Notes: generated by a model not told the origin, from the letters alone. Shown: positions 1 through 10,705, counted from the stretch's first letter. The stretch: DNA of 23,905 nt from Melampsora larici-populina 98AG31 (GCF_000204055.1 NW_006768780.1:1153092-1176996), one strand, 5' to 3'. A program made the numbers and translations.

Positions 1-1939
1 CCTTAACATCGATCGTTCCCTCGACCAAGCCATGATACACCACATTTGTTGTTATGTGCTCAGGCGCTGTTTCAGTCAGAATCACAGTCGTTGCCCTTCT
101 TGATGTACATCGAGACATCGCCACGTAAAGTTGACCGTGCGCAAAAACCGGCGCTGGTAGTACAACACACACCTGATTCAGCGTCTGCCCTTGCGACTTG
201 TTTATTGTCATCGCAAAAGCAAGGCTGACCGGAAATTGAAAGCGGAAAAAAGAGATCGGGACTGATTCATTCCCGGGGTGATGCATTTTCATTCGCGGCA
301 AGGAAACACAGGTGCCGTGCTTCGGCCCAGAGACGATGAGGCACTGCAAAGCGTTGTCCGATGCTTCGGTCACCAAAAGCCTGGTCCCGTTACAAAGCCC
401 AGAATGAAGGTTCAGATTCCGTAGCAATATCACTACTGCTCCAACCTTCAAAGAGAGACCATGGCCAGGAAAACCTGGGAAGTTGAAACTGTTTAAGACG
501 TCTGTACTGACATGCGACGCATACTCCTCGTCCAGGGTGTCGATAGACGAATAATCCCTTTGTTCATTCTCAAGGCCTCGCAAAACCATCCCGTTCAAGT
601 CGGCCACTGTCGCATTCAGCGTTGTAATAATTGCTCGCGCCGAATAGAATTGTGCCAGTTGTGGCCAGGCCCTGTGCCGAACCAAGTTGTTTACCCCGGA
701 ATAAAACGGATTCACCCATTGCCTGCTCAACGGTTGGCCGGGCTTAATGCTTATGACCTTGACGTGCTCCAGTTTGACTCTATCCACGTGCTCGTCCTGG
801 AGCTGTCCTGATCCTAGTTTGAGAAGCCATTCTCCGTATGCCTTATTGTCAGGATCATCTATCAGCCGCAAGTTTTTCGTTAGTTCGTACTCGTCCACAT
901 GCTGCCACAGGTCAGAGTGTTTGAAACATGCGTTCACAGTATCCCAAAGACTACCATGCAGAACCACCGGGAGCGTTTGCCGAAAATCTCCTGAGAAGAG
1001 TATGATTAGTCCTCCGAATGGTTCATCGGACTCCCTCAAGTCTCTGAGACTGCGGTCGACACATTCAATCGCATGCTTATGTTGCATGGCGATTTCGTCC
1101 CATACCATAAATTTGGCGTTCATCAACTTTTTCCCAATTGCGTTGTTTCGACTGAAAGAACAGGTGGACTCCGCGTGAGCGTTTAACGGGATGCCAAGAG
1201 CCGAGTGCGCCGTCGACCCCTCTAGTAGCAGCAGCGCCGCAACGCCGGAAGAGGCCACAGATAAGAAAGGTATTCCCTTCCAATTGCAATAATGAAGGCA
1301 GGCATTAAGTAAGAAAGTCTTTCCACATCCCCCGGGACCATCGACGAAGAGCAGTTTACCTGAATCACTATCTACGGCCTCTACGACTGCATCATAGATA
1401 TCTCCTTGTTCGTCCGTCATTGTCACGCCTGCATTGATCACGTACTCCTGGCTTGCTGCGGGTTTCGTCGAGGCATCGACATCAGCATTCGTGTCGCAAC
1501 CGATCTCGGCTAGAGATGACCTATCCACTTCCTTTAATCCCACCTCCTCCAAACTTTTCCCCATATACTCCAACGACTTCGACATCAAGTGCAAAGCATA
1601 ATTTTCAATCTGACCTTCTGTTGGCGTTATTTCCGGTGCACGCAGGGCTAGGTGGTAACGGCAGTCGTCGATTAGGTCGTCGACATGGTCGTCCCACAGC
1701 TGTTGTGGATCAGAAGGCGGGCTGTGAACTAAGATCAACCCAAACATCTCCCTAAGCTGATGGTCTGATTGCCAAACCGCCGCCTCCGTCAGACATGCAT
1801 CGTAATGTGCATCTGACATCAATAGACCCATCACATCCGCTGCTCGTCTGTAAGTTGAGTGAAGCATTCCGTCCACCGTTCTCAGATCTTGAAAGGACTT
1901 TGGCCCCCGCACCGAGGTGAGTAAAAGTCTCATGTAATA
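1..1939 (-). pseudogene. Helitron Rep/helicase gene, C-terminal Pif1-like helicase half (partial, separated by hAT insertion)
   Basis: This is the SF1B Pif1-family helicase part of the Helitron transposase, thought to unwind DNA during rolling-circle transposition. The minus-strand frame is open from 1939 to position 1 and continues outside the window. In order it shows YYMRLLLTSVRGPKSF at the Rep-helicase junction, Walker A GPGGCGKT (around 1345-1320), Walker B VWDEI, GDFRQTLPVV (motif III), AMTINKSQGQT (motif V) and YVAMSRCTS (motif VI). No stop or frameshift lies within it, so the helicase itself looks intact. It has no start of its own: a TGA at 1954-1956, inside the left end of the hAT element, closes the frame just upstream. 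Codons here correspond to residues of about 776-1421 of the composite protein. It is called a pseudogene only because hAT element 1 separates it from its Rep half. Confidence 0.9.
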
Positions 1940-1947
1940 TCTGTCCC
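1940..1947. repeat. 8-bp target-site duplication of hAT element 1, left copy (TCTGTCCC)
   Basis: TCTGTCCC here is repeated exactly at 6388-6395 on the other side of the 4.4-kb element. Eight-base duplications are the hallmark of hAT insertion. If the terminal C/G base is counted into the TIR, the duplication is 7 bp instead; the sequence cannot separate these two readings. Confidence 0.88.
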
Positions 1948-1961
1948 AACGTCAAAACCGC
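1948..1961 (+). repeat. hAT element 1 left terminal inverted repeat
   Basis: AACGTCAAAACCGC is the inverted counterpart of 6373-6386. It differs at one position, where the right end keeps a CpG (GTCGAAAC) and this end has CpA (GTCAAAAC). Confidence 0.88.
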
Positions 1962-1972
1962 ACCGCCATAGA

Positions 1973-2129
1973 TAGTGGAAGCGCTGCGGAAGCGCTGCGG
2001 GACTTCCACTGAAAATAGGGGGTGCGGTCGTAGTGGCTGGTGCACAGCCCTATTTGGAAACCGAAATTTCCTGTAGTGGGTCATGTGCAACGCTCGGGCT
2101 TAGATGTAGCATGTCCACGGTCATAGTGG
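1973..2129. repeat. hAT element 1 left subterminal repeat cluster (TAGTGG motif) with hairpin and 11-bp tandem
   Basis: TAGTGG occurs at 1973, 2031, 2074 and 2124. An 8-bp inverted repeat, AGTGGAAG (1974-1981) and CTTCCACT (2003-2010), encloses two copies of GGAAGCGCTGC (1977-1987 and 1988-1998). Many hAT transposases bind repeated subterminal motifs, so these are candidate transposase-binding sites. The repeats are visible; the function is inferred. Confidence 0.6.
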
Positions 2130-2398
2130 CACACATAGCGAGCGCTATGACCTGTATAACCCCATGGCCGCCACGCCCACACGCCCATACATGTAAGTAG
2201 TATCCATTCCCTCTGACCTGTGCCCAAGAAGACATTCTGACTCCATACTCACTCAACCGACTGAATTTACAATTCACCACCCTCAAATGATCACGAGATC
2301 ATTTTCTAACTCTCTCCCCCACCAATCAATGGGAAGAAGGGTCCTCAAGAACAGAAATGGCCGGATCGATATCACCAAGTAAGTTCAAACTTGATAGG

Positions 2399-2406
2399 TA
2401 TAAAAG
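2399..2406 (+). promoter_or_regulatory. Putative TATA box of the hAT element 1 transposase
   Basis: TATAAAAG lies 325 bp upstream of the proposed ATG at 2731 and is followed by a long T/C-rich leader with no large ORF. This layout suits a fungal promoter with an extended 5' UTR. There is no experimental evidence for the start site. Confidence 0.45.
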
Positions 2407-2730
2407 ACATACCTTTGATCAGTTCTATTTCTGACCTTTCCTCCCCTTTATCGAATTCTAGATTCTAGATTTTCTCTTCATTATTTCAATCCGACCATCC
2501 ATTTCAGCCCTATTCAATTATTCGATTTTGTCCAATCACATCTTATTTACCACCGTTAGATACAAGACCTCAGTTATCTTATCCGACTTTCTCCTTTTTC
2601 GATTTTTAGATCCGTTCTTCTTATTTTTTAACAAAACCATTCCAATCTCAACAAAACCACCATTAATCTTATCCACCACTATCTGTTTACTATCACGTTT
2701 ACCTCAATCATTACTGCTCCCTGTGTAATC

Positions 2731-5700
2731 ATGTCGGAGCGGCCAATTCGAACCAATTCTCGGATTAATTTGGCTCCTTCAACTCGCTCTCTTCGCCCAA
2801 GATCTCCTATTCAACCCTCGCCGGGCTTTGTCTTTACCTCAGTGGACTCTTGAAGGTCTCTTCAGCTTGTGTCACCAACTCGTTCTCCAACTCCCGGTCC
2901 CTCCAGCACTAACACTCTGTTTGCTCCAATCGATGGACTCTTTCTCGCAAATTCTGAAGAAGATCAAGAAGCGTTCCAACCTCCATCACCTTTAACCAAG
3001 AAGCAAGCCAATTGTCAGTCAGATCAAAATGTTGGCAAAAAAAGAAAAAAGGCATCTGTGAGTATATTCATCACATTATCCAGATTGTTTACTTGAACAG
3101 GCTTGTATTAATCTTGTTTTATCTATCCATTTGTAGAAGGAGACAGTGCCCGACTGTATTGATCTTGATCAAGACTCAGAAAATGAAATCATACCCAGCA
3201 GACCACGGACTGGTATCAGGGCATCTCAACTTGCTCGAGTTAAGGAGCTTCTGAAGTATTTTCATTCTCCAATTTATCCAAATGGCCAGGTGGGTTTTCT
3301 ACTTTTTTGTATAACAAATTGGAATCTAACTATGAACTTTATTGTTTTTCAGACCTCTGGTGATCCACGACTCTACAAGTGCCGGTGGTGCCGAGGCCGT
3401 TTTCTCAAAGGTATGACCAGCTATTATAATCTTTACGGACATCGAGATGGGAGCAAAGGACGGCCAGCTTGCCCCAGGCGAGCTCAAGCGATAGCGGCAG
3501 GTGTTGATCTTCCACCCTCCTGGGCGGAGCAGCAACAAGCATTGGAGGCAAAATCTTTGGCCACTCTCGACTCTTTTGTTTCAAAGGACAGGTTCAGCGT
3601 TGAACTTCTTAATCTCATTTGTGTTATCTGGGTGATTTGACAAGCTCTGCCATGGGCTCGAATTCAGGATTCCCCCTTGCGAGCTGCCTTTCGATTGTCA
3701 AACGTATCGGCGACTCTTCGATCAGCGGTATGGGCTGCAAACGCTGCCAAGCGTCTTCACCATGGGTTGCAACAGACGGTTCTAGAAACCATAAAGGTAA
3801 GTTTTCAATGCTAATGATCATGATTCCAACTTTTCTAACTCCTCATCTCAATTTAGAACAACTCGAGTAAGTTCTGCCTCATCCATGATGGCTGGACCAC
3901 CCGTCGGAGCCGGTATGCATTCATTGGAATGAATGTCACATTCATCGACGATCAGTGGGAGTTCCGGACCATTCATCTTAGTCTTAAACTTGCTGCATGG
4001 AACCATTCAGGTGTCTTGCTTGCTCAACCTGTTGGTCGGTACCTCGTCAAACATGGCCTTCACCATAAGATGAGTTTTTATTTTCACTTTGCATCTCATG
4101 TTTTCAACTTCAATCTAATTTTTTTTTTGATTTAACTACATGTTAGCCCAAACCACAGATTCGGGCTCAAACAATGCCACGCTTGCTTACGAATTGCAGA
4201 GTATGTTTTTGGAGGCTTCCCCTAGCGTTGATTGGCCAGCTTGTCGCATGCAGATCCGCTGCTACGCCCACAAGCTTGCCTTACTTGTGAAGCACGGTCT
4301 AGCTTCAATTGGAATCGATACTGGCCACACAAAGCCAACCACCCAACCTTTATTCAACATCCCTACCCCCTCGATTACATTAAATGATGGAAATGATCAA
4401 TTTGAAGCCGAAGACGACGAAGATTCAGATGTTGACCAAGATGCTGATCGTGCTAGCAAAGCAGACGTTTGCAACGGTGATTCTGGTAGTGAATCTGATA
4501 GTAATGTTCTACAATCATCTCACCCCTCTAGTGTCTTGCCTGGATCAAGCAGAGCCAGGCCTGATCTGGTGGTTCAGGCAATCAAGAAGGTACATTTATT
4601 TCACCTTATTCTTCTATTTTTTACTAAATCACTTCCTGATCTTCAACGCTGACCTTGATGTGTGTAGATTGATCGTGTGAGCCGCCTCATTGCCCGGCGG
4701 CCTTCTCGACGTCTTGAATTCCGTAATCGTGCTAAGGATTTGGGTAGGACCTTGCGTTGTCCCATTCTTGGTGCGTCCAGCAAATGGAATGGTCTACATC
4801 AGAGCCAATCAATCATGGTTGATGGAGCTGAGGTTAGTTTTGTTTCATGATCTCCGTCTAACTTTGAATTTTACTGAGAATGCCTCTTGCTTTCAGGTTA
4901 TCAATCAGATGTTGGCAAATGATGAAGAAGGTTATTTTGACAAAATATCGATATCAAAGAGTGAATGGTTATGCGCTTCAGCTTTGAATGAGGTTATGGA
5001 AGTTAGTATAGTTCTAAACTGTCTCATTTCTTTCAATTATGTATCATACTCATTTACTGAGACCTAATGACTTGACCAGGTTATTGTATTAGCCACATCC
5101 AGAGTGGAGGGTGACCACTCGACAGCAGCCATTCTTCTACTTGACTATCACCGTGTCCGAAGTTCACTGGAAAAACTCGGCTTACATACTCCTTACGCCA
5201 GTCTCCAAACCATGATTACTAGCATGGTTAATCGCCTTCAATCATACGAATCAGAGGCTCTTCAATGTGACGCGATCGTCATTGCCACTGTCCTCAACCC
5301 TCGTCTCAGAATGAAGTTCTTCGAACTTCATCATCCAACACAAGTTGCTCATGTTCAAAGAGTTATGGAGCGCGAAATGGACTCTTATTCAACTAAATAC
5401 CAAGCCAGTCACCCATCTGCACTCGTCATATCTAATCAGCAAGATACTACTGTCACCGACAATGAGTATAATGTCTTTGCTTCAAACGCATCCGGACCTA
5501 ATGATGATACCGAGCAAGAGTATGAGGGTTATATGTCAGGGAAATTCCCACTCACTGCTGGCACACTTTTATCGTGGTGGAAGGTATGTTTTTGTTTCAT
5601 TTTCATCATACTCAAAGTTTCTAATGACCTCTTCTGTTTTAGGACAATTCAGGGGCATTCCCGGTCCTTTCGATCATGGCTCGTGACTTTCTGGCATGTT

Positions 5701-5891
5701 CAGGAACAACTTGTTCATGTGAACGATGTTTTTCAGGTGCAGCTGACGTGTGTGGGTCTGATCGATCGGCTATGAGTAGCCGTACCATCGAGCGATGTGC
5801 TTCTTCTCGGGAGTGGCTTAGGGCGGGGATAAAGGTTCCTGGCGAGTTTTCTGAGGCTTTTGCCTTGGTGGAAAAGATGGACAGAAGATGA
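2731..5891 (+). pseudogene. hAT transposase with nine exons and two in-frame TGA codons
   Basis: Proposed exons: 2731-3057, 3137-3289, 3353-3796, 3857-4073, 4147-4589, 4668-4832, 4897-5001, 5080-5583, 5643-5891. All introns are GT-AG and all phases agree, giving about 868 codons. It would cut and paste the element using an RNase H-like catalytic core. Visible parts: a BED-like finger starting YKCRWCRGRF (about residues 168-195), HDGWTTRRSRYAF (about 315), TTDSGSNN (about 381-388), CYAHKLALLV (about 420), SKWNGL (about 565), an acidic linker (about 445-500), and the C-terminal dimerisation region with FPVLSIMARDFLA and SCERCFS (about 790-820). TGA codons at 2851 (codon 41) and 3638 (codon 256, in WVI-stop-QALPWAR) interrupt an otherwise continuous protein, so the gene is probably inactive. 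An N-terminal restart might bypass the first stop but not the second. Confidence 0.85.
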
Positions 5892-6232
5892 ATCGATCTT
5901 TCTTTTTTTCTTATTATTATATCCTCTCTCTTTCAGTCTGACTCGATCTTTTGTTTCTTTACTCTCTTTGAATCAGTTTGGCTTTGTTTTTTTCCTACAT
6001 TCACTCACAGTCTCATTTTTTATCTCATTCATTTAGATCCCCTTCTACTTCTAAACTATCCTTAATACATTTTGTTTTTTCTTTTTTTCCTATTCGTCTA
6101 CTCTCTTACTCAGCTTTTTAATGATTCTTGTATATGTTTGCCAGATATTCTTTATATGACTTTTAATAAAATTCTATGTTCATACTTAACATAAACTGTG
6201 TGCGCTATCGTAGCGATAGTGCGCAAATATTG

Positions 6233-6339
6233 TAGTGGCCGGTAGTGACTTACCCACGCCACTACATAAATGTCATAGCGGGTCCTCCGAGATAGTGGTG
6301 CGTAGCGTGTCCTCAGGATAGTGGTACTTCACACCACTA
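6233..6339. repeat. hAT element 1 right subterminal repeat cluster (TAGTGG/CCACTA)
   Basis: TAGTGG occurs at 6233, 6293 and 6319, and its complement CCACTA at 6259 and 6334. The same hexamer is enriched in the left subterminal region. This mirrors the left end and supports the element boundaries. A GC-rich palindrome-like stretch (GCGCTATCG...CGATAGTGCGC, around 6203-6223) lies just inside. Confidence 0.6.
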
Positions 6340-6372
6340 TCCAGTACCCCTGATATTGCTGTGCGTAGCGCA

Positions 6373-6387
6373 GCGGTTTCGACGTTG
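6373..6387 (-). repeat. hAT element 1 right terminal inverted repeat
   Basis: On the minus strand it reads CAACGTCGAAACCGC, matching the left end with one mismatch. It abuts the right TSD copy. Confidence 0.88.
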
Positions 6388-6395
6388 TCTGTCCC
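6388..6395. repeat. 8-bp target-site duplication of hAT element 1, right copy (TCTGTCCC)
   Basis: Identical to 1940-1947. On the minus strand it encodes the residues GDR at the end of the Rep half. The helicase half resumes with the next codon at 1939. Confidence 0.88.
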
Positions 6396-8896
6396 CATGG
6401 CCTGGCTTCGCGAAATACAGCCGACTTATTGAACGAATATTTTTTTGCCTCCGAGCCCAACGTTTCTCGCTCTTATTCCACCAGTAGTAATCCGTCATTT
6501 CAGTGTATAGCAAAGTTCGGACCGTAAAAGTAGTCCTCTCCACTAATTCATTTGCACTGGCCATCCGGAAAAATTCTGATAAAGTTGTTCTCTTGGCTCT
6601 GCCTGAATCAATCGCAGCTCTCAGAGCCTCATTATTGCGAAAATAGACCATATTTGTGTATTTGTCGTGGAGCGCGAGCCGATTAACAGCCGGGTGATTT
6701 CCAGAAAGAGGCATCTGTAACAACCGGACTATTGCTATAAGGACATGTCAGCTGAAACCCTTAAATTCATTGCAAGAAAGCACACACCTTCTGGGGCTGC
6801 CAAGTACCGACCATCGACGTACTCAGTGACTTCATCCTCCTTCTCCATTGCTAATGCCTGCCTATCATGACCCTTTGCTATGTACTTATAAAGATACTTT
6901 ACTGATTTCATACTGGTTGCGATTTCCACGTTGATGTGGCATCGGTACTTGAGCAATAAGAATCGATTATACGGAACGATGTCGCGATTCGTGTAAGTAA
7001 CTCCATTTTTGACAAAGCTTCGACCATCATCTGGCCGTTTATACTGAGGATAGGACCTTTCGGTCATCGCTGTAACAGGACTGAACGTTTGCGGATAGCC
7101 GTATTTGCATTTGGTGCCGTTCCAACACGACTTGCTCTTGTCGCATGGGCCGTGAACCATTGATTGCACGACCAACTCATATAAGATAGGATCTTCCTCG
7201 GGATCGGGGATTGTTGCTGACACAATGAGGTCGACTTCCTCCGGTGTCCGTGGTGTGGTCATTCCGTCGTTGATTAGAATAGTATGCGCATGAGGTGCAC
7301 CTCGTTTTTGGAACTCGACTGTGTGTACATCAGAAATGCAATTCCCCAAGCGCCCGCGCTTCCTCACATCCTTGTGCATCTCTTGCAACTTCAGATAGAA
7401 CACCCTCGCGAGAAGATCAGGACGGTCTTCAGCTTTTTGGCCAGGCAGTAAAGCGCGAGTGACCTCTGGCCAATGCGGGTTTCCCGTCATCGTGATGAAA
7501 AGACTTGGGTGGCCAAACCGCTTAACCAATGACATAGCATCATGATAGAGTTCGTGCATCGCTCTTGCTCCTCCCACAAAAGACGAAGGCAAGATAATGT
7601 TTCGTCCGATGGCGAAATCGTTGTTGTGAAGGCCTTCAGCCGCCCCGTTGTACAATTCCGCACGCAACTTTGGCTGATTGAGACGGAAGTATTTCAACCT
7701 TGCATTTTCAACACAAATGTACATATCCACCGCATATTCTTGCAACAGACGTCCCCCTCGAAGGATTGCAGAGAATTTGTCTGAGCGCTCGAACAGTTGA
7801 TAGGCGCAATGCTCCGAACGGCTGATTTTTCCCGTTGGTCCTATTGAATACCACAGACTGTCAATTTGTAATCTTCTCGAAACCACTCCTGAAAAGATAG
7901 AACAACTTACGCCTAGAGGCGGGATTACGGTAATGTTTGTCCCAACCGTGGGACCCATACATAAACAAAATGGGATACCTCAAGGCGAAGTATGTCGTAT
8001 TCAGTTCAGATATCCGTCGCAATAGCCCACTTTGGCGGTGCAAGATGATGTCACGGTCCGTTGACCCTACCTCGCCGTCGCCTTGAATTATCGCCGCCAC
8101 TTGATTACACGTCGGAAAGTTGTACCGATTTCTGTCTCGGTTACCAACAGCAAGGGATTTGATTTTGATTGTCTTGAGCTCTGTGCCATTCGCGACTTCT
8201 TCGGCCGATTTGTATAATTTTGCAAATGGGTTTTTGGCATACAAAAATCGCTGGAATCTTTTCAGGATAGCTGGTCTCAGTCCTCCGCCCGCAGCCTTCG
8301 ATCGAGCTGCAGCTTCTCCCTCGGCTTGGTCACCGCCCATGAAAATCTGCGCAAACTTTCTAGGCGCGCCTTCCGGAGGCAAGAGGGCTCCGATGTTATG
8401 GCTAAGTTGCCCAAAGATTCGATACGTCCAAGTCCCTCCATTTCCCGCGACAGACTTGTCCGTTTCCACTCCATTCGAAGTAAAGGACAGAGAGTTGTTG
8501 TACGCTCGAATATGTTTTCTGAAATGCTTTGAATCTATCGAGCAATGCAGGCTTAGCATTGTATCAACGCGGAAAGTGAAAGATCGTACCTGAGTCACTC
8601 CCTGTGAGTAAATCCTGGACAAATTGAGGTGCAAGCTTATTTTCTAAGCCATTGCTTGGCAAGGCCACCGCTCTCTTCTGGCAGCATGATGAGTAGGAGG
8701 CGTGTTCTGCTTTCCAGTCGTCCTGAGTGCGCTCGGCTCGCCAATGTAACGCGCCACAGGCGACGCATGGATCGTCACAGTCTCCGATGTCGAGCGGCAT
8801 TTCCCCCGGAAACCTGGCTGCTAAGCTCAGCTCTGCCAAGTCAGATCGGGTGCGAGCCGCAGGGCCAATCGAGGCTGCTGGGTATAACGACGCCAT
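6388..8896 (-). pseudogene. Helitron Rep/helicase gene, N-terminal Rep (HUH endonuclease) half, disrupted by hAT insertion
   Basis: Exons (minus strand): 8896-8590, 8534-7911, 7840-6788, then 6728-6388, after which the frame continues at 1939. Introns are 55, 70 and 59 bp, GT-AG, with matching phases. Together they encode 775 residues. Visible parts: an N-terminal CVACGALHW...CC zinc-binding-like region (about residues 40-75), YNNSLSFTSNG, FITMTGNPHWPEV, the HUH motif in QKRGAPHAHTILI (about residue 490), and the paired-tyrosine motif KYLYKYIAKGHDR (about residue 628). Both catalytic motifs of a Helitron Rep nuclease, which nicks and rejoins DNA ends, are therefore present. The start at 8896 is the first ATG after an in-frame TGA at 8986-8988. 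The product as read now would run into hAT sequence and stop after QRRNRCATHSNIRGTG. The acceptor of the third intron is the least certain junction. Confidence 0.88.
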
Positions 8897-9398
8897 ACGT
8901 GTTGGCGAGAAATTCTGGTTTGCAGTTATCGTCTTGAATCGTGCGGAAGCGAGTACGGTCTTGTGAAATACAACTGGAGCAGGTTGTCACTGCGCGAAGA
9001 ATGTGAGGCTAATATCGGAAGGTGTGTCCTGGCAGAAGGCAAGATTGAATGTTAAAAAAGATATAAATCGTTCCGTTGCAGTGGCGCTTTGAATTTTGAC
9101 AATGTATGAACCTCTTTCAGGCCACGATATCCTGATTGATCATTTCAGCGAGGCAGCCAGCATTTTCTCGCTGGGGATGTTTCAGTCGAAAGGGAGCACA
9201 CGTCTTGTGGGCGCAATGTTGAATGGCCTGTTAGAGCCTTGGGATAACTCACGGCACGATGAAATTCAATTGCAATTGGAACAAACAGATAACGGCCCAA
9301 GCGACCGAGCCAGTCCGACTTGGGCCAGGAGTGGAAATAGAATCGACAAAAATGGCTGATCACGATAGGTACGACACCAAATAACCCCCCATCCCAAT
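8897..9398. other. Spacer between accessory gene A and the Rep/helicase gene
   Basis: No coding potential is supported here on either strand. It should hold the end of gene A's transcript and the promoter and leader of the Rep gene. A weak AT-rich TTTATATC on the minus strand near 9065 could act as a TATA-like element. Short ORFs in this stretch have no recognisable features. Confidence 0.5.
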
Positions 9399-10705
9399 TC
9401 ACGCTCCGCGAGGACGTCTGGGCACTCGGCCAGCTTTGGTTCCACGGCCGGTGCTTGTTCCCTGAGTGGGTGGTTCAAATGCATCGTCGAACTCAGCCTC
9501 AAACATCCCGTCCTCGAGTTCCTCTTCCGGTTCGCAAACAGCGGCGGCACGCGCCTTGCCTTTAGCGGCAGTCGGGGCTCGCTTTTTAACAGGAGGCACA
9601 ACTGGTTCTTCCGGTTGGTCAGCCTCCTCAAATCCTTCGTCGAATCCATCATTCGCTGCGGCGGGGGCAGCAGCACGCGCTTTGCTCTTGGCTGCTGGCG
9701 CGGCTCGTTTCTTAGGCGTGACTTGAGCCGGTTTAGTTGGGGTGCTGTTATGTCTGAGGAACTCATACATCAGCTGAGTTAAAAGAGGATATGAAATTGA
9801 CTCACTTAGCTGGTTTCACCCGGCCTGTCGCGGTAACCTGAGAACTGGTCGTGGCTTTCTTCTTTGTTACAGATTGATGCCCGCTCGCAATGTTGATGCC
9901 TGTGACCTAAGGGCAATGTTAAGGCACGTTAGTGAGGTGTATCAACGCAGCCATATACTTGACAGATGGTGAACACTTGCATCCACAACCCAGCGATTGT
10001 GCGCTTCGCTCCAGTCCACGATGTAACCATGAACCAAAGTTTCCTTGCCTTCTTGAATCAAAGCTTGGGTCTTTTTCAAGTTGGGTGTGGGCCGCATGCG
10101 ATATTCAACCTCAAATTCGTGTGTGGACTTGTCCTGCGTCGCGGAACAAATGAGTCAGCCAAGTCTAGGTAGGGCACGAAGCAGGCGTTGTTACCTCAGG
10201 TCTGTAATCAGTGTGTTTCATGACAAAGACCAAAATCGCCGAGTCGGAGTTCAGGTCAGGCACCTCCGTCTTCGCTCCTACTATGCCAAATCCAGACGCC
10301 GCGGTATTGTCATGGAGCCTTCCTACAAAAGTATCCAATGGGCCCGAATCTATCTTATGAATCGGGTCGAAGTAGATTTGAAAATCGGCACATTCGGATG
10401 ATGGGATCATGCGGCCTTTGATTGTATAACAGTGTTCATCCTCGACTTCGTGCTCCGTTGCAGAGTAGCCAGTAAGGATGCCATCGTATTCACGTTCGTT
10501 CGCGTCATCCAAGCCATTGCAAGTTATGGAGACTGTGGAGTTTCTCCACGTGTAGCTTAAGTCGTTGAGAGGCGGAAGCTGTGATGTTGTATCAGTATCA
10601 GCCTTGAACGTATTGGGAAGTTTCACGTACAATTTCTGATACCTCGACGACACCTGAGATGTTGAATGGATGTGATTTTTTAGATGGGGCGTTAGCTGAC
10701 GACAT
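9399..10705 (-). CDS. Accessory gene A: uncharacterised protein with charged, duplicated C-terminal tail
   Basis: I recognise no family. Five exons on the minus strand, 10705-10631, 10578-10195, 10133-9981, 9906-9806 and 9753-9399, give 355 residues with all phases consistent. Introns are 52, 61, 74 and 52 bp; the third begins GCAAGT, a GC-AG intron. Residues about 26-204 form a globular part (LSYTWRNSTVSI, CYTIKGRM, HGYIVDWSEAHNRWVVD). It is co-linear with gene B, including a 51-codon third exon in both. Residues 205-237 are Ser/Thr/Lys-rich. The tail has two imperfect copies of a unit with basic KKRA...AAK.KARAAA followed by an acidic stretch, and ends VPRRPRGA. Alternating basic and acidic tails are common in DNA- or histone-binding proteins, so nucleic-acid binding is a reasonable guess only. 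It lies 0.5 kb upstream of, and in line with, the Helitron Rep gene. Confidence 0.75.

Larger units (their letters stand above)
1948..6387 (+). mobile_element. hAT transposon (element 1) inserted in the Helitron Rep/helicase gene
   Basis: The element is 4440 bp, bounded by the TSD TCTGTCCC (1940-1947 and 6388-6395). Its terminal inverted repeats are AACGTCAAAACCGC at the left (1948-1961) and, read inward, CAACGTCGAAACCGC at the right (6387-6373), with one mismatch in 14 bases. It carries one spliced transposase gene on the plus strand (2731-5891). The left 780 bp holds subterminal repeats and a pyrimidine-rich leader. The stretch 5892-6180 is AT-rich 3' UTR, and 6180-6387 holds subterminal repeats. 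Removing the element plus one TSD copy restores the Helitron reading frame. Confidence 0.93.

Noticed and set aside
1453..1755. Plus-strand ORFs across 46-1755
   Set aside because: They are antisense shadows of the continuous Pif1 helicase frame on the minus strand.
3621..3668. An intron that would remove the TGA at 3638 in hAT element 1
   Set aside because: GT and AG are present, but splicing would delete a well-formed coding segment (VIWVI...QALPWARIQ) with no sign of an exon boundary. A nonsense mutation is simpler.
7889..7910. A 22-bp GT-AG intron in the Rep gene (GTAAGT...TTTTCAG)
   Set aside because: It would restore frame but is too short to be spliced. A 70-bp intron (7841-7910) with acceptor CAATAG gives the same phase and a better protein join (ASRRPTGKISRSE).
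8120..8593. 157-codon plus-strand ORF
   Set aside because: Entirely antisense to the Rep exons, with no motif of its own.
9266..9766. 166-codon minus-strand ORF in the gene A tail region
   Set aside because: It is another frame of gene A's last exon; the spliced gene A frame shows the paired charged repeats and fits the intron phases.
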